Shown here piece by piece: positions 34,920 to 43,162 of a stretch of 64,000 bases of DNA (within the stretch, counting starts at the first letter, position 1; every line of letters begins with the position of its first letter). This stretch comes from GCA-2720975 sp964467985 (lineage in GTDB: Bacteria > Planctomycetota > UBA1135 > GCA-002686595). The translations under genes were made by a program, and so were the position numbers. Under the pieces are notes generated by a model. It saw nothing but the letters and a program-made list of their open reading frames with translations. It was not told the DNA's origin and did no database searches. Location of the stretch: positions 263,266-327,265 of the forward strand of contig CAYXTP010000004.1 of NCBI GenBank assembly GCA_964467985.1, given 5' to 3'.

Positions 34920-36647
34920 ATGCTGCACTTCAAATCACTGACGGCTTGCCTGTTGCTCGTGAGTCCCACGTGGGCCCAAGACGCGGGCGCCACCGCACAG
35001 GATCCGGCCTCGACCCAACCCGAAGCCGAGGTGTCGACCATTGAAGCGCCGCTAAAGAAGCGGGGCTTGTTGCTGCGCTCAGACAAGGCTGTGGACGGCT
35101 ACACGCTTCTGGCTCCCCTGCGCTCCAAGACTACGTGGCTTGTGGACATGCAAGGCGAGGAGGTACACAGCTGGCAGTCAGAGTACGCAGCGGGCAATTC
35201 CGTCTACCTGCTGGAAGACGGTTCGCTCCTGCGCTGCGGCAATCATCCGGAGTCATCGCCATTCCAGGGCGGTGGAGAAGGCGGCGTCGTAGAACGCTTC
35301 TCTTGGGAGGGTGAACTGCTATGGAGCATGGAGCTGTCAGATGAACATCACCTGCACCATCACGACATTGAGCCGTTGCCCAATGGCAACATTCTGGTGA
35401 TCGCCTGGGAAGGCCGGTCGGTGGAGGAAGCCCTGGCCGCTGGCCGTGAGCCCGACTCCCTGGGGGCCCCCGACGCGCAGAGACCCTTCACTCTCTGGCC
35501 CGACATGGTGCTCGAGATCAAGCCGACCACGCCTGCGGGGGGCCAACGGGTTTGGGAGTGGCATGCGTGGGACCACCTCATCCAAGACTACGACGACCAG
35601 GCACGCAACTACGGAGTGCTCGCCGAGCACCCCGAACGAATCGACGTCAACGCCGGCCTGCCGACCCGCAAGGAAAGCGCAGCGGAGCGACGCCGTCGTG
35701 AAGAACTCGAAGAGGAAATGCGGGCCCTGGGCTACCTCGGTGAAGAGGAAGAAGACGCGGACGGGAGTGAGGAGGGAGACGAACCCAGACGCGGTGGACG
35801 TCGACCCCGCAGCGATTGGCTGCACACGAACGGCATCGACTACAACGCCGAGCACGACCTGATCGCCCTCAGTATCCGCACGCTCAGCGAGGTGTGGATC
35901 ATTGACCACTCCACGAGCACCGAGGAAGCCGCCGGTTCGTCAGGCGGACGTCATGGCAGGGGCGGTGACCTCCTGTATCGCTGGGGCAACCCGGCGCGTT
36001 ACGGACAGGGTGGCGATGAACAGCGCACTCTCTTTGGCCAGCACGATCCGCGTTTTGTCACGGCCGCCGATGGCAGCCTGCGTCTGACAGTTTTCAACAA
36101 CGGAGAAGGTCGTGGCGAGCAACCCTACAGCACGGTCGACGAGATCCTGCTGCCCATGAAGGACGGCCGATTCCAGCGCCCCGAGGCCCTGCCATTCGGG
36201 CCCGCCGCGCCGATCTGGTCCTATGCCGCTGAGGACAAGACGAGCTTCTTCTCTTCCTTTGTCTCAGGCGCACACCGACTTCCCGGGGGCAACACCCTGA
36301 TCTGCTCGGGGGCCCAGAGCCGTATTTTCGAAGTGACCCCAGAGGGCGAGGTGGTCTGGGACTACATGAATCCCCTGGGCCAGCCTGAACCGAGACCGGA
36401 GGGACAGGGACCGACTGGGCCCGGTGCCCCTGGGCAAGGGCGAGCGAGGGGGGGACCTCCTGAGGGCGACCCGCCGGGTCCCACTCGGGGCACGGGCCCT
36501 CCCGGCCGACCCGTGGGTGGTGATGGCGGGCCGCGCCCGGCCCGGCGTGGACCGGGTGGCGGAGGGGGCGGTATGAACCCCTACGCCCTCTTTCGCGCCA
36601 CTCGCATTCCCGCCGGCTACGCGGGCCTCTCCAAGTTGCGGGACTGA
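34920..36647 (+). CDS. Exported arylsulfotransferase-family-like protein
   Basis: The ATG at 34,920 starts a signal peptide (MLHFKSLTACLLLVSPTWAQ), giving 575 residues; an upstream in-frame extension is not signal-like. The body resembles the arylsulfotransferase (ASST) beta-propeller family: GYTLLAPLRSKTTWLVDMQG, HHLHHHDIEPLPNGNILVIA, SDWLHTNGIDYNAEHDLIAL, and GQHDPRF with SGAHRLPGGNTLICSGAQSR. A charged insert (residues about 250-305) and a Pro/Gly/Arg-rich stretch near the C-terminus interrupt the fold. Planctomycetes carry many such secreted proteins. Whether it transfers sulfate is not shown. Confidence 0.72.
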   Translation: MLHFKSLTACLLLVSPTWAQDAGATAQDPASTQPEAEVSTIEAPLKKRGLLLRSDKAVDGYTLLAPLRSKTTWLVDMQGEEVHSWQSEYAAGNSVYLLEDGSLLRCGNHPESSPFQGGGEGGVVERFSWEGELLWSMELSDEHHLHHHDIEPLPNGNILVIAWEGRSVEEALAAGREPDSLGAPDAQRPFTLWPDMVLEIKPTTPAGGQRVWEWHAWDHLIQDYDDQARNYGVLAEHPERIDVNAGLPTRKESAAERRRREELEEEMRALGYLGEEEEDADGSEEGDEPRRGGRRPRSDWLHTNGIDYNAEHDLIALSIRTLSEVWIIDHSTSTEEAAGSSGGRHGRGGDLLYRWGNPARYGQGGDEQRTLFGQHDPRFVTAADGSLRLTVFNNGEGRGEQPYSTVDEILLPMKDGRFQRPEALPFGPAAPIWSYAAEDKTSFFSSFVSGAHRLPGGNTLICSGAQSRIFEVTPEGEVVWDYMNPLGQPEPRPEGQGPTGPGAPGQGRARGGPPEGDPPGPTRGTGPPGRPVGGDGGPRPARRGPGGGGGGMNPYALFRATRIPAGYAGLSKLRD

Positions 36648-36667
36648 TCCCGCGCTGAGAACTACGC

Positions 36668-39241
36668 TTACAAGAAGCGCTCGACGGCGGGCGGGCGGGA
36701 GTTGTAGCTCGAACTCATGACTCGCCCATAAGCGCCGGTCGTCGCGATCAACAACACGTCCCCTTCAACGGCGGGAGCCAGGGGCCGTGCGTGTCCAAGG
36801 GTGTCTCCCGTTTCGCATATGGGTCCCACGACGTGGGCGATCTGGGTGCAGGCCTCGTCGAGCCGACTGAGGTTCACAATCTCGTGGTAGGCGCCATAGA
36901 GGGCTGGGCGAATCAACGAGTTCATCCCGGTCTCGATGCCCACGTAAGTCACGGCCCCCTTCTCTTTGACCTGAGTCACGCGCGCCAACAGCACACCCGC
37001 GCGTGCCACCAAGAATCGCCCGGGCTCCATCCAAAGATCCAGGTGCGGGAATTCGTTGCGCACTCGTTGCAGGGACTCATCCAGGGCCGCCACATCCAGC
37101 GGGGCCATGCCCGGGCGTTCGACCACGCCCAATCCCCCACCCAGATCCAATGTTCGCACCTTCGGAAAGTGCTCCATGGCAGAAGCCAGGTAGCGGGCCG
37201 TACGGGACCAACCGCCACTGTCCAAGATGCCACTGCCCACATGCGCGTGCAGTCCGACCACCGTTGCGCCGGCTTCCTCCACCAAGCGCGCGACGCGCTC
37301 GAGTTCTGCGTGGGCAATTCCAAACTTGGAATTGGAGCCGGCCGTGCGAACGAACTCGTGGTGCCCATGACCCTCGCCCGGATCGAGGCGTAGGAAGAGC
37401 TGGGCGCCGGCGAACATCGCGGACCAGTTCTCGAGCGGGAAGAGACTGTCGAGGGTGACCTGCACGCCCTTCTGCAATCCGTACTCGTAGTCCCCACGCG
37501 GGGCAAAATTGGGCGTAAAGAGCACCTGTTCTGGAGTCGCTCCAGCCTCCAGGGCCAGGTCCACCTCGGCCGGGGAGACACACTCGAGACCGAGTCCCGC
37601 CCGGACGAAGCGCTGCAGGATACGTGGATGACTGTTGGCCTTGACCGAATACAACACCCGGGCCAGCCCCTGAGCGGCGCTCAATTCCGCGACGGCCGAG
37701 TCGAGACTCGCCTCCTCGTAGACAAAACAGGGACCCTCTTGAACCAACTCAATCAGCTCGTCGCGCCGAGTACGCCACCAATCCTGGCGCTCGGCTTGGG
37801 TTTGCACTTCGCTCCAGCATGGACCGAGGTGGGCCGCCCCGGTGGAGTGCGGAAAGAGCAGATCGTGCAAGCGAGCCACGAGCCGTTCTGCCTGGTCTTC
37901 GTCCACGACAAAGGTCAGGTTGAGGTCACTCGCCGCCTGGGTCAGCAGATGCACCTGCTGCTCCTCGAACACGCTGAGCGCCGGACCGAGCTTGTGCAGG
38001 GTGGCGCGGATGTTGCGCCCCACCAAACTGACCGAAGCACAGGGTCCGATCACGCGCGCCTGGCACAGGGGCGCGAGGTCCTCCAACAAGTAGCCCAAGG
38101 CGGCGCTGTCAGCCGAATCTCCCGCAGGGTCCAAGGACACGGTGATGTTTGTTTCCGAGGTCGAGACGAGGTCGACGGATAGGGCGTGCCGCTTGAACAA
38201 CCCGAAGATCGTGGCCAGGAACCCAGACTGGTGCCACATACCCACCGTCTCCATGGAGACCAGGGTGATACCGCGCCGGGTGGAGATGGCCTTGACCTGC
38301 GCCCCTTCCTCCGCCGCGTCCGTCCCGATGACGGTGCCGCCGCGATCCGGATGCTCCGTGCAACGCACGTGCAGGGGAATGCGCGCTTCGCAAACGGGGG
38401 CGATGCAGCGTGGGTGCAAGATCTGTGCGCCGGTGGAGGCCAGCTCTTGGGCTTCAGAGTAGTCGAGGGTGCGTAGGAGCCTGGCTTCGGGAACCTGGCG
38501 CGGGTTGGCGGTGTACATGCCGGGCATGTCCGTCCAGATCTCGCAACGCTCGGCCTCGAGCTTGGCCGCCAGCAGGGTCGCGGAGGTGTCCGATCCACCG
38601 CGCCCCAGCAGGACCGTCTTGCCTTGGGCGTTGCGCGCGATGAAGCCTTGGGTGAGCAACGCGGGTTCAGCGCGCGCCTCGAGATCCCGCCGCAAGTCCA
38701 AGTCGACGCCGTGTTGCACGTGGGCATTCAGTCGGCCTCTTGCTTCGGAACGGCTGGAACAGGGCAGGGCCTCGAGCAGTTCGCGCGCATCCAACCAACC
38801 CGTCTCTAGCCCCTGCTGCGAGAGCCAAGCGGCTCCCAGTGTCGTGGAGAGGATCTCTCCGTACGACATGATCCTCGCCCGCAGTCCAGGGCTGAGCTCA
38901 CCCGTAAGCGAGAGCCCCAAACACAGCGATTCCAACTCCTGTAGAGGCGCGCCCAACAGGGTCTCCCCGTCCAATTCGAGGTCAGAGGCCAGGGACATGT
39001 GCTGTTCCCGCAGAGCCTGCAGTGCCCCATCGGTCGGTCCGTTGCCCCCGTTGCTGAGCACGCGCTCCAAGGAGTTGGACACACCGCCTAGAGCTGAGCA
39101 GACAATCAGCAGTCGCCGCCCCTTGGCGATGTGCGCCCTGGCTATGGAGTGGATCGTCTCCCAGCGGACACGAGTCGAGACGCTCGTGCCACCGAACTTG
39201 ATCACGACCCAGGGCCGAGGATTGTGCTCCATCGCTGTCAT
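36668..39241 (-). CDS. Bifunctional aspartate kinase / diaminopimelate decarboxylase
   Basis: This single 857-residue protein joins the first and last steps of the lysine branch. Residues 12-310 are aspartokinase (VVIKFGGTSVSTRV, SYGEILSTTLGAAWL, LLGRGGSDTSATLLAAKL, WTDMPGMYTANPRQV). Two ACT-type regulatory domains cover about 325-470. Residues 500-857 are a PLP decarboxylase of the LysA type, with Lys534 in YSVKAN, HAHVGSGILDSGGW, and GPICETGDTLGHAR near the end. Fusion of the two enzymes is known from a few bacteria such as Xanthomonas. It converges with the upstream arylsulfotransferase-like gene at a 20-base gap. Confidence 0.93.
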   Translation of the reverse strand: MTAMEHNPRPWVVIKFGGTSVSTRVRWETIHSIARAHIAKGRRLLIVCSALGGVSNSLERVLSNGGNGPTDGALQALREQHMSLASDLELDGETLLGAPLQELESLCLGLSLTGELSPGLRARIMSYGEILSTTLGAAWLSQQGLETGWLDARELLEALPCSSRSEARGRLNAHVQHGVDLDLRRDLEARAEPALLTQGFIARNAQGKTVLLGRGGSDTSATLLAAKLEAERCEIWTDMPGMYTANPRQVPEARLLRTLDYSEAQELASTGAQILHPRCIAPVCEARIPLHVRCTEHPDRGGTVIGTDAAEEGAQVKAISTRRGITLVSMETVGMWHQSGFLATIFGLFKRHALSVDLVSTSETNITVSLDPAGDSADSAALGYLLEDLAPLCQARVIGPCASVSLVGRNIRATLHKLGPALSVFEEQQVHLLTQAASDLNLTFVVDEDQAERLVARLHDLLFPHSTGAAHLGPCWSEVQTQAERQDWWRTRRDELIELVQEGPCFVYEEASLDSAVAELSAAQGLARVLYSVKANSHPRILQRFVRAGLGLECVSPAEVDLALEAGATPEQVLFTPNFAPRGDYEYGLQKGVQVTLDSLFPLENWSAMFAGAQLFLRLDPGEGHGHHEFVRTAGSNSKFGIAHAELERVARLVEEAGATVVGLHAHVGSGILDSGGWSRTARYLASAMEHFPKVRTLDLGGGLGVVERPGMAPLDVAALDESLQRVRNEFPHLDLWMEPGRFLVARAGVLLARVTQVKEKGAVTYVGIETGMNSLIRPALYGAYHEIVNLSRLDEACTQIAHVVGPICETGDTLGHARPLAPAVEGDVLLIATTGAYGRVMSSSYNSRPPAVERFL

Positions 39242-39305
39242 GGCGCTGGAGAGTCTAGCGCGAAACCGGCGGGGAAGTGCGGCAGCCGGAGAATGGGACG
39301 ACGCT

Positions 39306-40640
39306 TCAAATACCCGGCAGCACGCCCGTTGAGTCGCCGAGCTGTTCGGTGGTGACGCCCACCCGCTCGAGCAGAGCCAGGTGCAGGTTGTTCATGGGAG
39401 TCTCCTTGGGCCAGACAACATGTCGACCCGGGTTCAGGCTCCCGTTCCCCCCGCCCGCCAACACCAGGGGCAGATCGTGGTGGCTGTGAGTGTTGCCGTC
39501 CGCGATGCCCGAACCGTAGACCACCAGACTCGCGTCCAGCAGGCTGCGATCTCCCTCGTGCGCTTCGGCAAGTCCGTCCAGCAGATGCCCAAACAGCTGC
39601 ACGTGATGTCGGTTGATGGCCCCGATGACCGCCACCTTCTCCGCATCCCCCTGGTGGTGAGAAAGGCTGTGGTGGCCTTCGGGTGACCCGAGTTCGGGGT
39701 ATGCCCGATTACTGCCTTCGTTAGCCACCATCAGGGTCGCCACGCGGGTCGCATCCGTGCGCAGGGCCAGGACGAGCACATCGGCCAGCAGCTTGAAGCG
39801 TTCAGCCGGGGAACGCGTACCCGGATCCGGGCGTGCATCGTCAGGAACAGACTCCTCTCGATCGGAAGCAAAATCGATGAGTCGGCGTTCCAATTCACGC
39901 AGGCCGCTCTCGTACTCATCCAACCGCTGCATGTCCGCGTGCCCCAGGAGCGTCCGCAGCCCACGTGCATCCTGCCTTACGAAATCCAGGATCGACCGCC
40001 GTCGCGACTGCGCCCGAATACGGGCTGCACTCGCTCCCGGGGTCAGCCCCCCCCGGAACAGACGATCGAATACCCTCGCGGGGTCCGATTCCTTGCCTGC
40101 GGGAGTCGTCGCGGTCTGCCAGGAAATGAAACTCGAGTAGGCACAGGCGTAACCCGAATCGCACTGGCCTGACAATTGGCCCCCGTCGGTCCCCAGCTGA
40201 ATGGACCGGAAGCGCGTGTGATCCCCGAGAACATTCGCCGCCACTTGGTCTGCTGAAATCCCCAATCCCACGGCGCCGTCGGTTTTGAGGGCCTGGACCC
40301 CCGTCAGGAAGGTCGCGGAGCCCCGCGCGTGGTCACCGCCCCCATCCCCATTGGCGCGCGCCTTGTCCTGGGTCAAACCCGAGAGGACCTGCAGCTTCGA
40401 AACGTGGGCTTGCAGGGGCGAGAGCAGGGTAGGCAACTCCGCCAAGGCAACCGCGTTGCCTTCGGGGGTCGGCTCGGGTCCTCCGGGCATCCATCCTCCT
40501 GGCACGATTCCGTTGGGCGCGTAGACATAGATCAATCGCGTGGGCGCTTGGTCCGCGCCGGGTGTCAGCGCCTCGAGCCACGGCAGGGTCAGGCATACGC
40601 CACTCCCGCGCAGGAAAGAGCGTCGCGACAGAACGCTCAT
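39306..40640 (-). CDS. Tat-exported DUF1552 protein
   Basis: The 444-residue protein begins with a twin-arginine signal (LSRRSFLRGSGVCLTLPWLE). The body matches the DUF1552 family common in Planctomycetes: RLIYVYAPNGIVPGGWMPGG, RGSATFLTGVQALKTDG, DEYESGLRELERRL and the C-terminal GNTHSHHDLPLVLAGGGNGS. The His-rich and Asp-rich end resembles the alkaline-phosphatase-like fold of DUF1501 relatives. Function is unknown. Its ATG overlaps the stop of the DUF1592 gene, a pairing seen repeatedly in this phylum. Confidence 0.88.
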   Translation of the reverse strand: MSVLSRRSFLRGSGVCLTLPWLEALTPGADQAPTRLIYVYAPNGIVPGGWMPGGPEPTPEGNAVALAELPTLLSPLQAHVSKLQVLSGLTQDKARANGDGGGDHARGSATFLTGVQALKTDGAVGLGISADQVAANVLGDHTRFRSIQLGTDGGQLSGQCDSGYACAYSSFISWQTATTPAGKESDPARVFDRLFRGGLTPGASAARIRAQSRRRSILDFVRQDARGLRTLLGHADMQRLDEYESGLRELERRLIDFASDREESVPDDARPDPGTRSPAERFKLLADVLVLALRTDATRVATLMVANEGSNRAYPELGSPEGHHSLSHHQGDAEKVAVIGAINRHHVQLFGHLLDGLAEAHEGDRSLLDASLVVYGSGIADGNTHSHHDLPLVLAGGGNGSLNPGRHVVWPKETPMNNLHLALLERVGVTTEQLGDSTGVLPGI

Positions 40641-42943
40641 CGCTGGCCCCCGACTTGGCGATGGGTAAACGCCTCGCTGCAGGCAATCTCGATCACCAGC
40701 TGGCGCAGGCTGGGTTCGTCGGCATCCAGGGCTGAGCCGATGCGCTCGACGAGCCCGCGATCGGCGGCCGTCATGCCTCGACCGAGGGCGTAGGTAAGCA
40801 GCTTCTCGGTCAGGGTTCGCTGAAAGCGATCATCCGCGCGCAGGGCTTGGACCAAACCCAGCGGTCCGTCGAATGGTCGCCCACCCATGAGCTCGCCGGA
40901 TCCATCGACCGGTTCCGGCTCCCCATTCGAACCGGGCTCGATCGGATAGTCGGAACGCCACCTGCCCTGCGGCCCGTAGTTCTCGAGCCCGAAACCAATG
41001 GGGTCCATCGAGTCGTGACACAGGGCGCAGGCCGGATCTTGGCGATGGGCAGCCCAGCGTTCCCGCAGACTGAGATTGGGCGCGAGCGGATCCGCTTCCT
41101 CGAGTGGATTGGGCAGGGCCGGAGCCGCAGTGGGTGCCGCCCCCAGCAATGCCTCCAAGACCCACTTGCCCCGACGCACCGGAGAGGTGCGCGTGGCCTC
41201 GCTCGTACGCGCCAGCACGGCTGCCTGTCCGAGCACCCCGCGCCGTTGGGTCGATGCCAACGAGACGCGTTGGTGTTCCTCGCCCGTAACATCCGGCACT
41301 CCATAGACTTCCGCCAGCACTTGGTTGGCCAGTGTCCAGTCCGCCTCCAATAACTGCCAGAGGCTCAGATTGCCGCGCAGGATGGTGTCAAAAAACAGCG
41401 CGCTTTCCTCCGCCATGGCTTGCCGCAGGGATTCGGATTTTGCGTCTGCGCCCTGCACGAGTCTGTGCCCCTGGATCTGAAGCCAGTGGCTGGAGAATGA
41501 CCGGGAAAAGGAGCGCGAGCGCGGGTCGTCCACCAGGCGCTGGACCCAGTCTCTGTACTTGCCGGCGTCCGAGAGCTCTCCGAGATTCGCAGCCTGCTGC
41601 AACTCCTCATCGGGTGTCGTTCCCCATAGAAAATAGGACAGCCGCACCGCAAGTTCGTCGTCGACCAGGGGTCGTCGTTCGCCATCGGCCGCCCCCGGGG
41701 GATCAGGCTCCAGGCGAAAAATGAAGTGAGGCGAGGTCAGCAGCGCGGTCAGCTGCCAACGCAGGCGCAGGTCCGCAGAAGCCTCCGGATCGGGCATCGC
41801 CTTCAGGCGTTCGATTTCTGACGGCTGAGCGGGGCGGCGCCAGATGCGGTGAACCAGGTACGCCAGCCGACTGGCCTCGCCTTCTGGTTGCCCGTCTGGA
41901 CCGACGCGCTGTGTCAGGGCCAATTGAAAGTCCGTCGGTGGAGGCGCGTCGAGGGGCCCCTCAAGTTCGATCCAATACACATGCAGGTTCCTGTCTCGAC
42001 GTGTCGGGTCCGGGTGCTCAGGATCGTAGTAGTCGTTCAGGAAGCGCACGCCCACCCGATGTGCGCCCCGGTCGAGCTGGACTTCCACGGAGGGCCGGTC
42101 GGGGTGACCCGCTTTGGCGCGCGCGGGTGTGGCTCCGACGCTAGACTCTGCCAACCGTTGTTGATCGCAGACGATCGCCATGCGTGCAAACTCGTCCCCT
42201 GCCTGGGATGCGGCCACCGCTGTGCTCAATCGATAACGACCCGCGTACGGAATTTCGAAGGTGCCCTCAATGGCCCCGTGGGTGCTCAAGATCTTGGCTT
42301 CTGCAAATCCGGGCCCACGGAGTTGTTCCCCGCTCAAGCGCACCTTCGAAGGAAAGGCGCTGAGATCCACGGCCACCGCATCGGCCGCAATGGACTCTGC
42401 GGCCGACAGGTACATCTCCACGGCTAGATCGGACAGGGTGAGGCTCTCCGCCACCGTATCGAACCCGTGCCCGATGCCATCGGGTGGAAAGTGTGCGCGC
42501 GCGTCGAACTCAACGCCAAACAGGTCGCGCACCGTGCGCGTGTACTCCGCCGCGTTCAGGCGACGCAATCCTCCGGCTTCCCGCACTCCGCCTGCGGCCA
42601 GCACGCCCTCCAACAACTCCACCACGCGCGCGCGCTCATGCGCATCGGGTTGGCTAGCGTCCTTGGGCGGCATGTCGTGCAGATCCAACACCGCCAGCAC
42701 GTCCTCCCAGGTTTCTGCCGCAGCTCGTACTTGTGACCCGCTCAAGACGCGGGTGAGCACCAGGTTCTCCTCCTCATCGGTCGGGGAGTGACACTCCGCA
42801 CAATAGCGGGCAATGAAGGGCACGACTTCCCGGGCAAAGTCGTCCCCAGCAGCAGTGGGATCCTGAGCCGGCACGGCATTCGAACTGAGAGCAGCGAGGG
42901 TCAGGGCCGCAGCGGCCAGCCCGTTGTGGAAACGCAGAGTCAC
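40637..42943 (-). CDS. Secreted cytochrome-c-domain DUF1587/1592/1588/1585 protein
   Basis: The 768-residue protein has an N-terminal signal peptide (residues 1-27), then a class I cytochrome c-like haem site C-x2-CH at residues 48-52 (CAECH). It continues with the planctomycete domain string: RRLNAAEYTRTVRDLFGVEF (DUF1587), AYLVHRIWRRPAQPSEIERL (DUF1595), DDELAVRLSYFLWGTTPDEE (DUF1592), TSPVRRGKWVLEALLGAAPT (DUF1588) and LTEKLLTYALGRGMTAADRG (DUF1585). Biochemical role is unknown; an extracellular redox or polysaccharide-related function has been suggested for the family. It forms an overlapping pair with the DUF1552 gene. Confidence 0.9.
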   Translation of the reverse strand: MTLRFHNGLAAAALTLAALSSNAVPAQDPTAAGDDFAREVVPFIARYCAECHSPTDEEENLVLTRVLSGSQVRAAAETWEDVLAVLDLHDMPPKDASQPDAHERARVVELLEGVLAAGGVREAGGLRRLNAAEYTRTVRDLFGVEFDARAHFPPDGIGHGFDTVAESLTLSDLAVEMYLSAAESIAADAVAVDLSAFPSKVRLSGEQLRGPGFAEAKILSTHGAIEGTFEIPYAGRYRLSTAVAASQAGDEFARMAIVCDQQRLAESSVGATPARAKAGHPDRPSVEVQLDRGAHRVGVRFLNDYYDPEHPDPTRRDRNLHVYWIELEGPLDAPPPTDFQLALTQRVGPDGQPEGEASRLAYLVHRIWRRPAQPSEIERLKAMPDPEASADLRLRWQLTALLTSPHFIFRLEPDPPGAADGERRPLVDDELAVRLSYFLWGTTPDEELQQAANLGELSDAGKYRDWVQRLVDDPRSRSFSRSFSSHWLQIQGHRLVQGADAKSESLRQAMAEESALFFDTILRGNLSLWQLLEADWTLANQVLAEVYGVPDVTGEEHQRVSLASTQRRGVLGQAAVLARTSEATRTSPVRRGKWVLEALLGAAPTAAPALPNPLEEADPLAPNLSLRERWAAHRQDPACALCHDSMDPIGFGLENYGPQGRWRSDYPIEPGSNGEPEPVDGSGELMGGRPFDGPLGLVQALRADDRFQRTLTEKLLTYALGRGMTAADRGLVERIGSALDADEPSLRQLVIEIACSEAFTHRQVGGQR

Positions 42944-43162
42944 GCGTCCATTCTAGGTACAGGCCATGCCGGAGGCGGACAGTGTTTTTTGAGTTGCCCC
43001 GCACACGGGGCGCGCGGGTCCCTGCTCCACGTCAGCTAGGCCCCATGACCGGGGTGGCCGAAGCAGTTCGGTTTGCACTCAGCTCGACCCGCGCGCTGCG
43101 ATCCGTCAGTCCTCGCCCCCCCGCCGCCCGGCCCACCGCAGCCCAGAATTCTCTCAGCGGCT

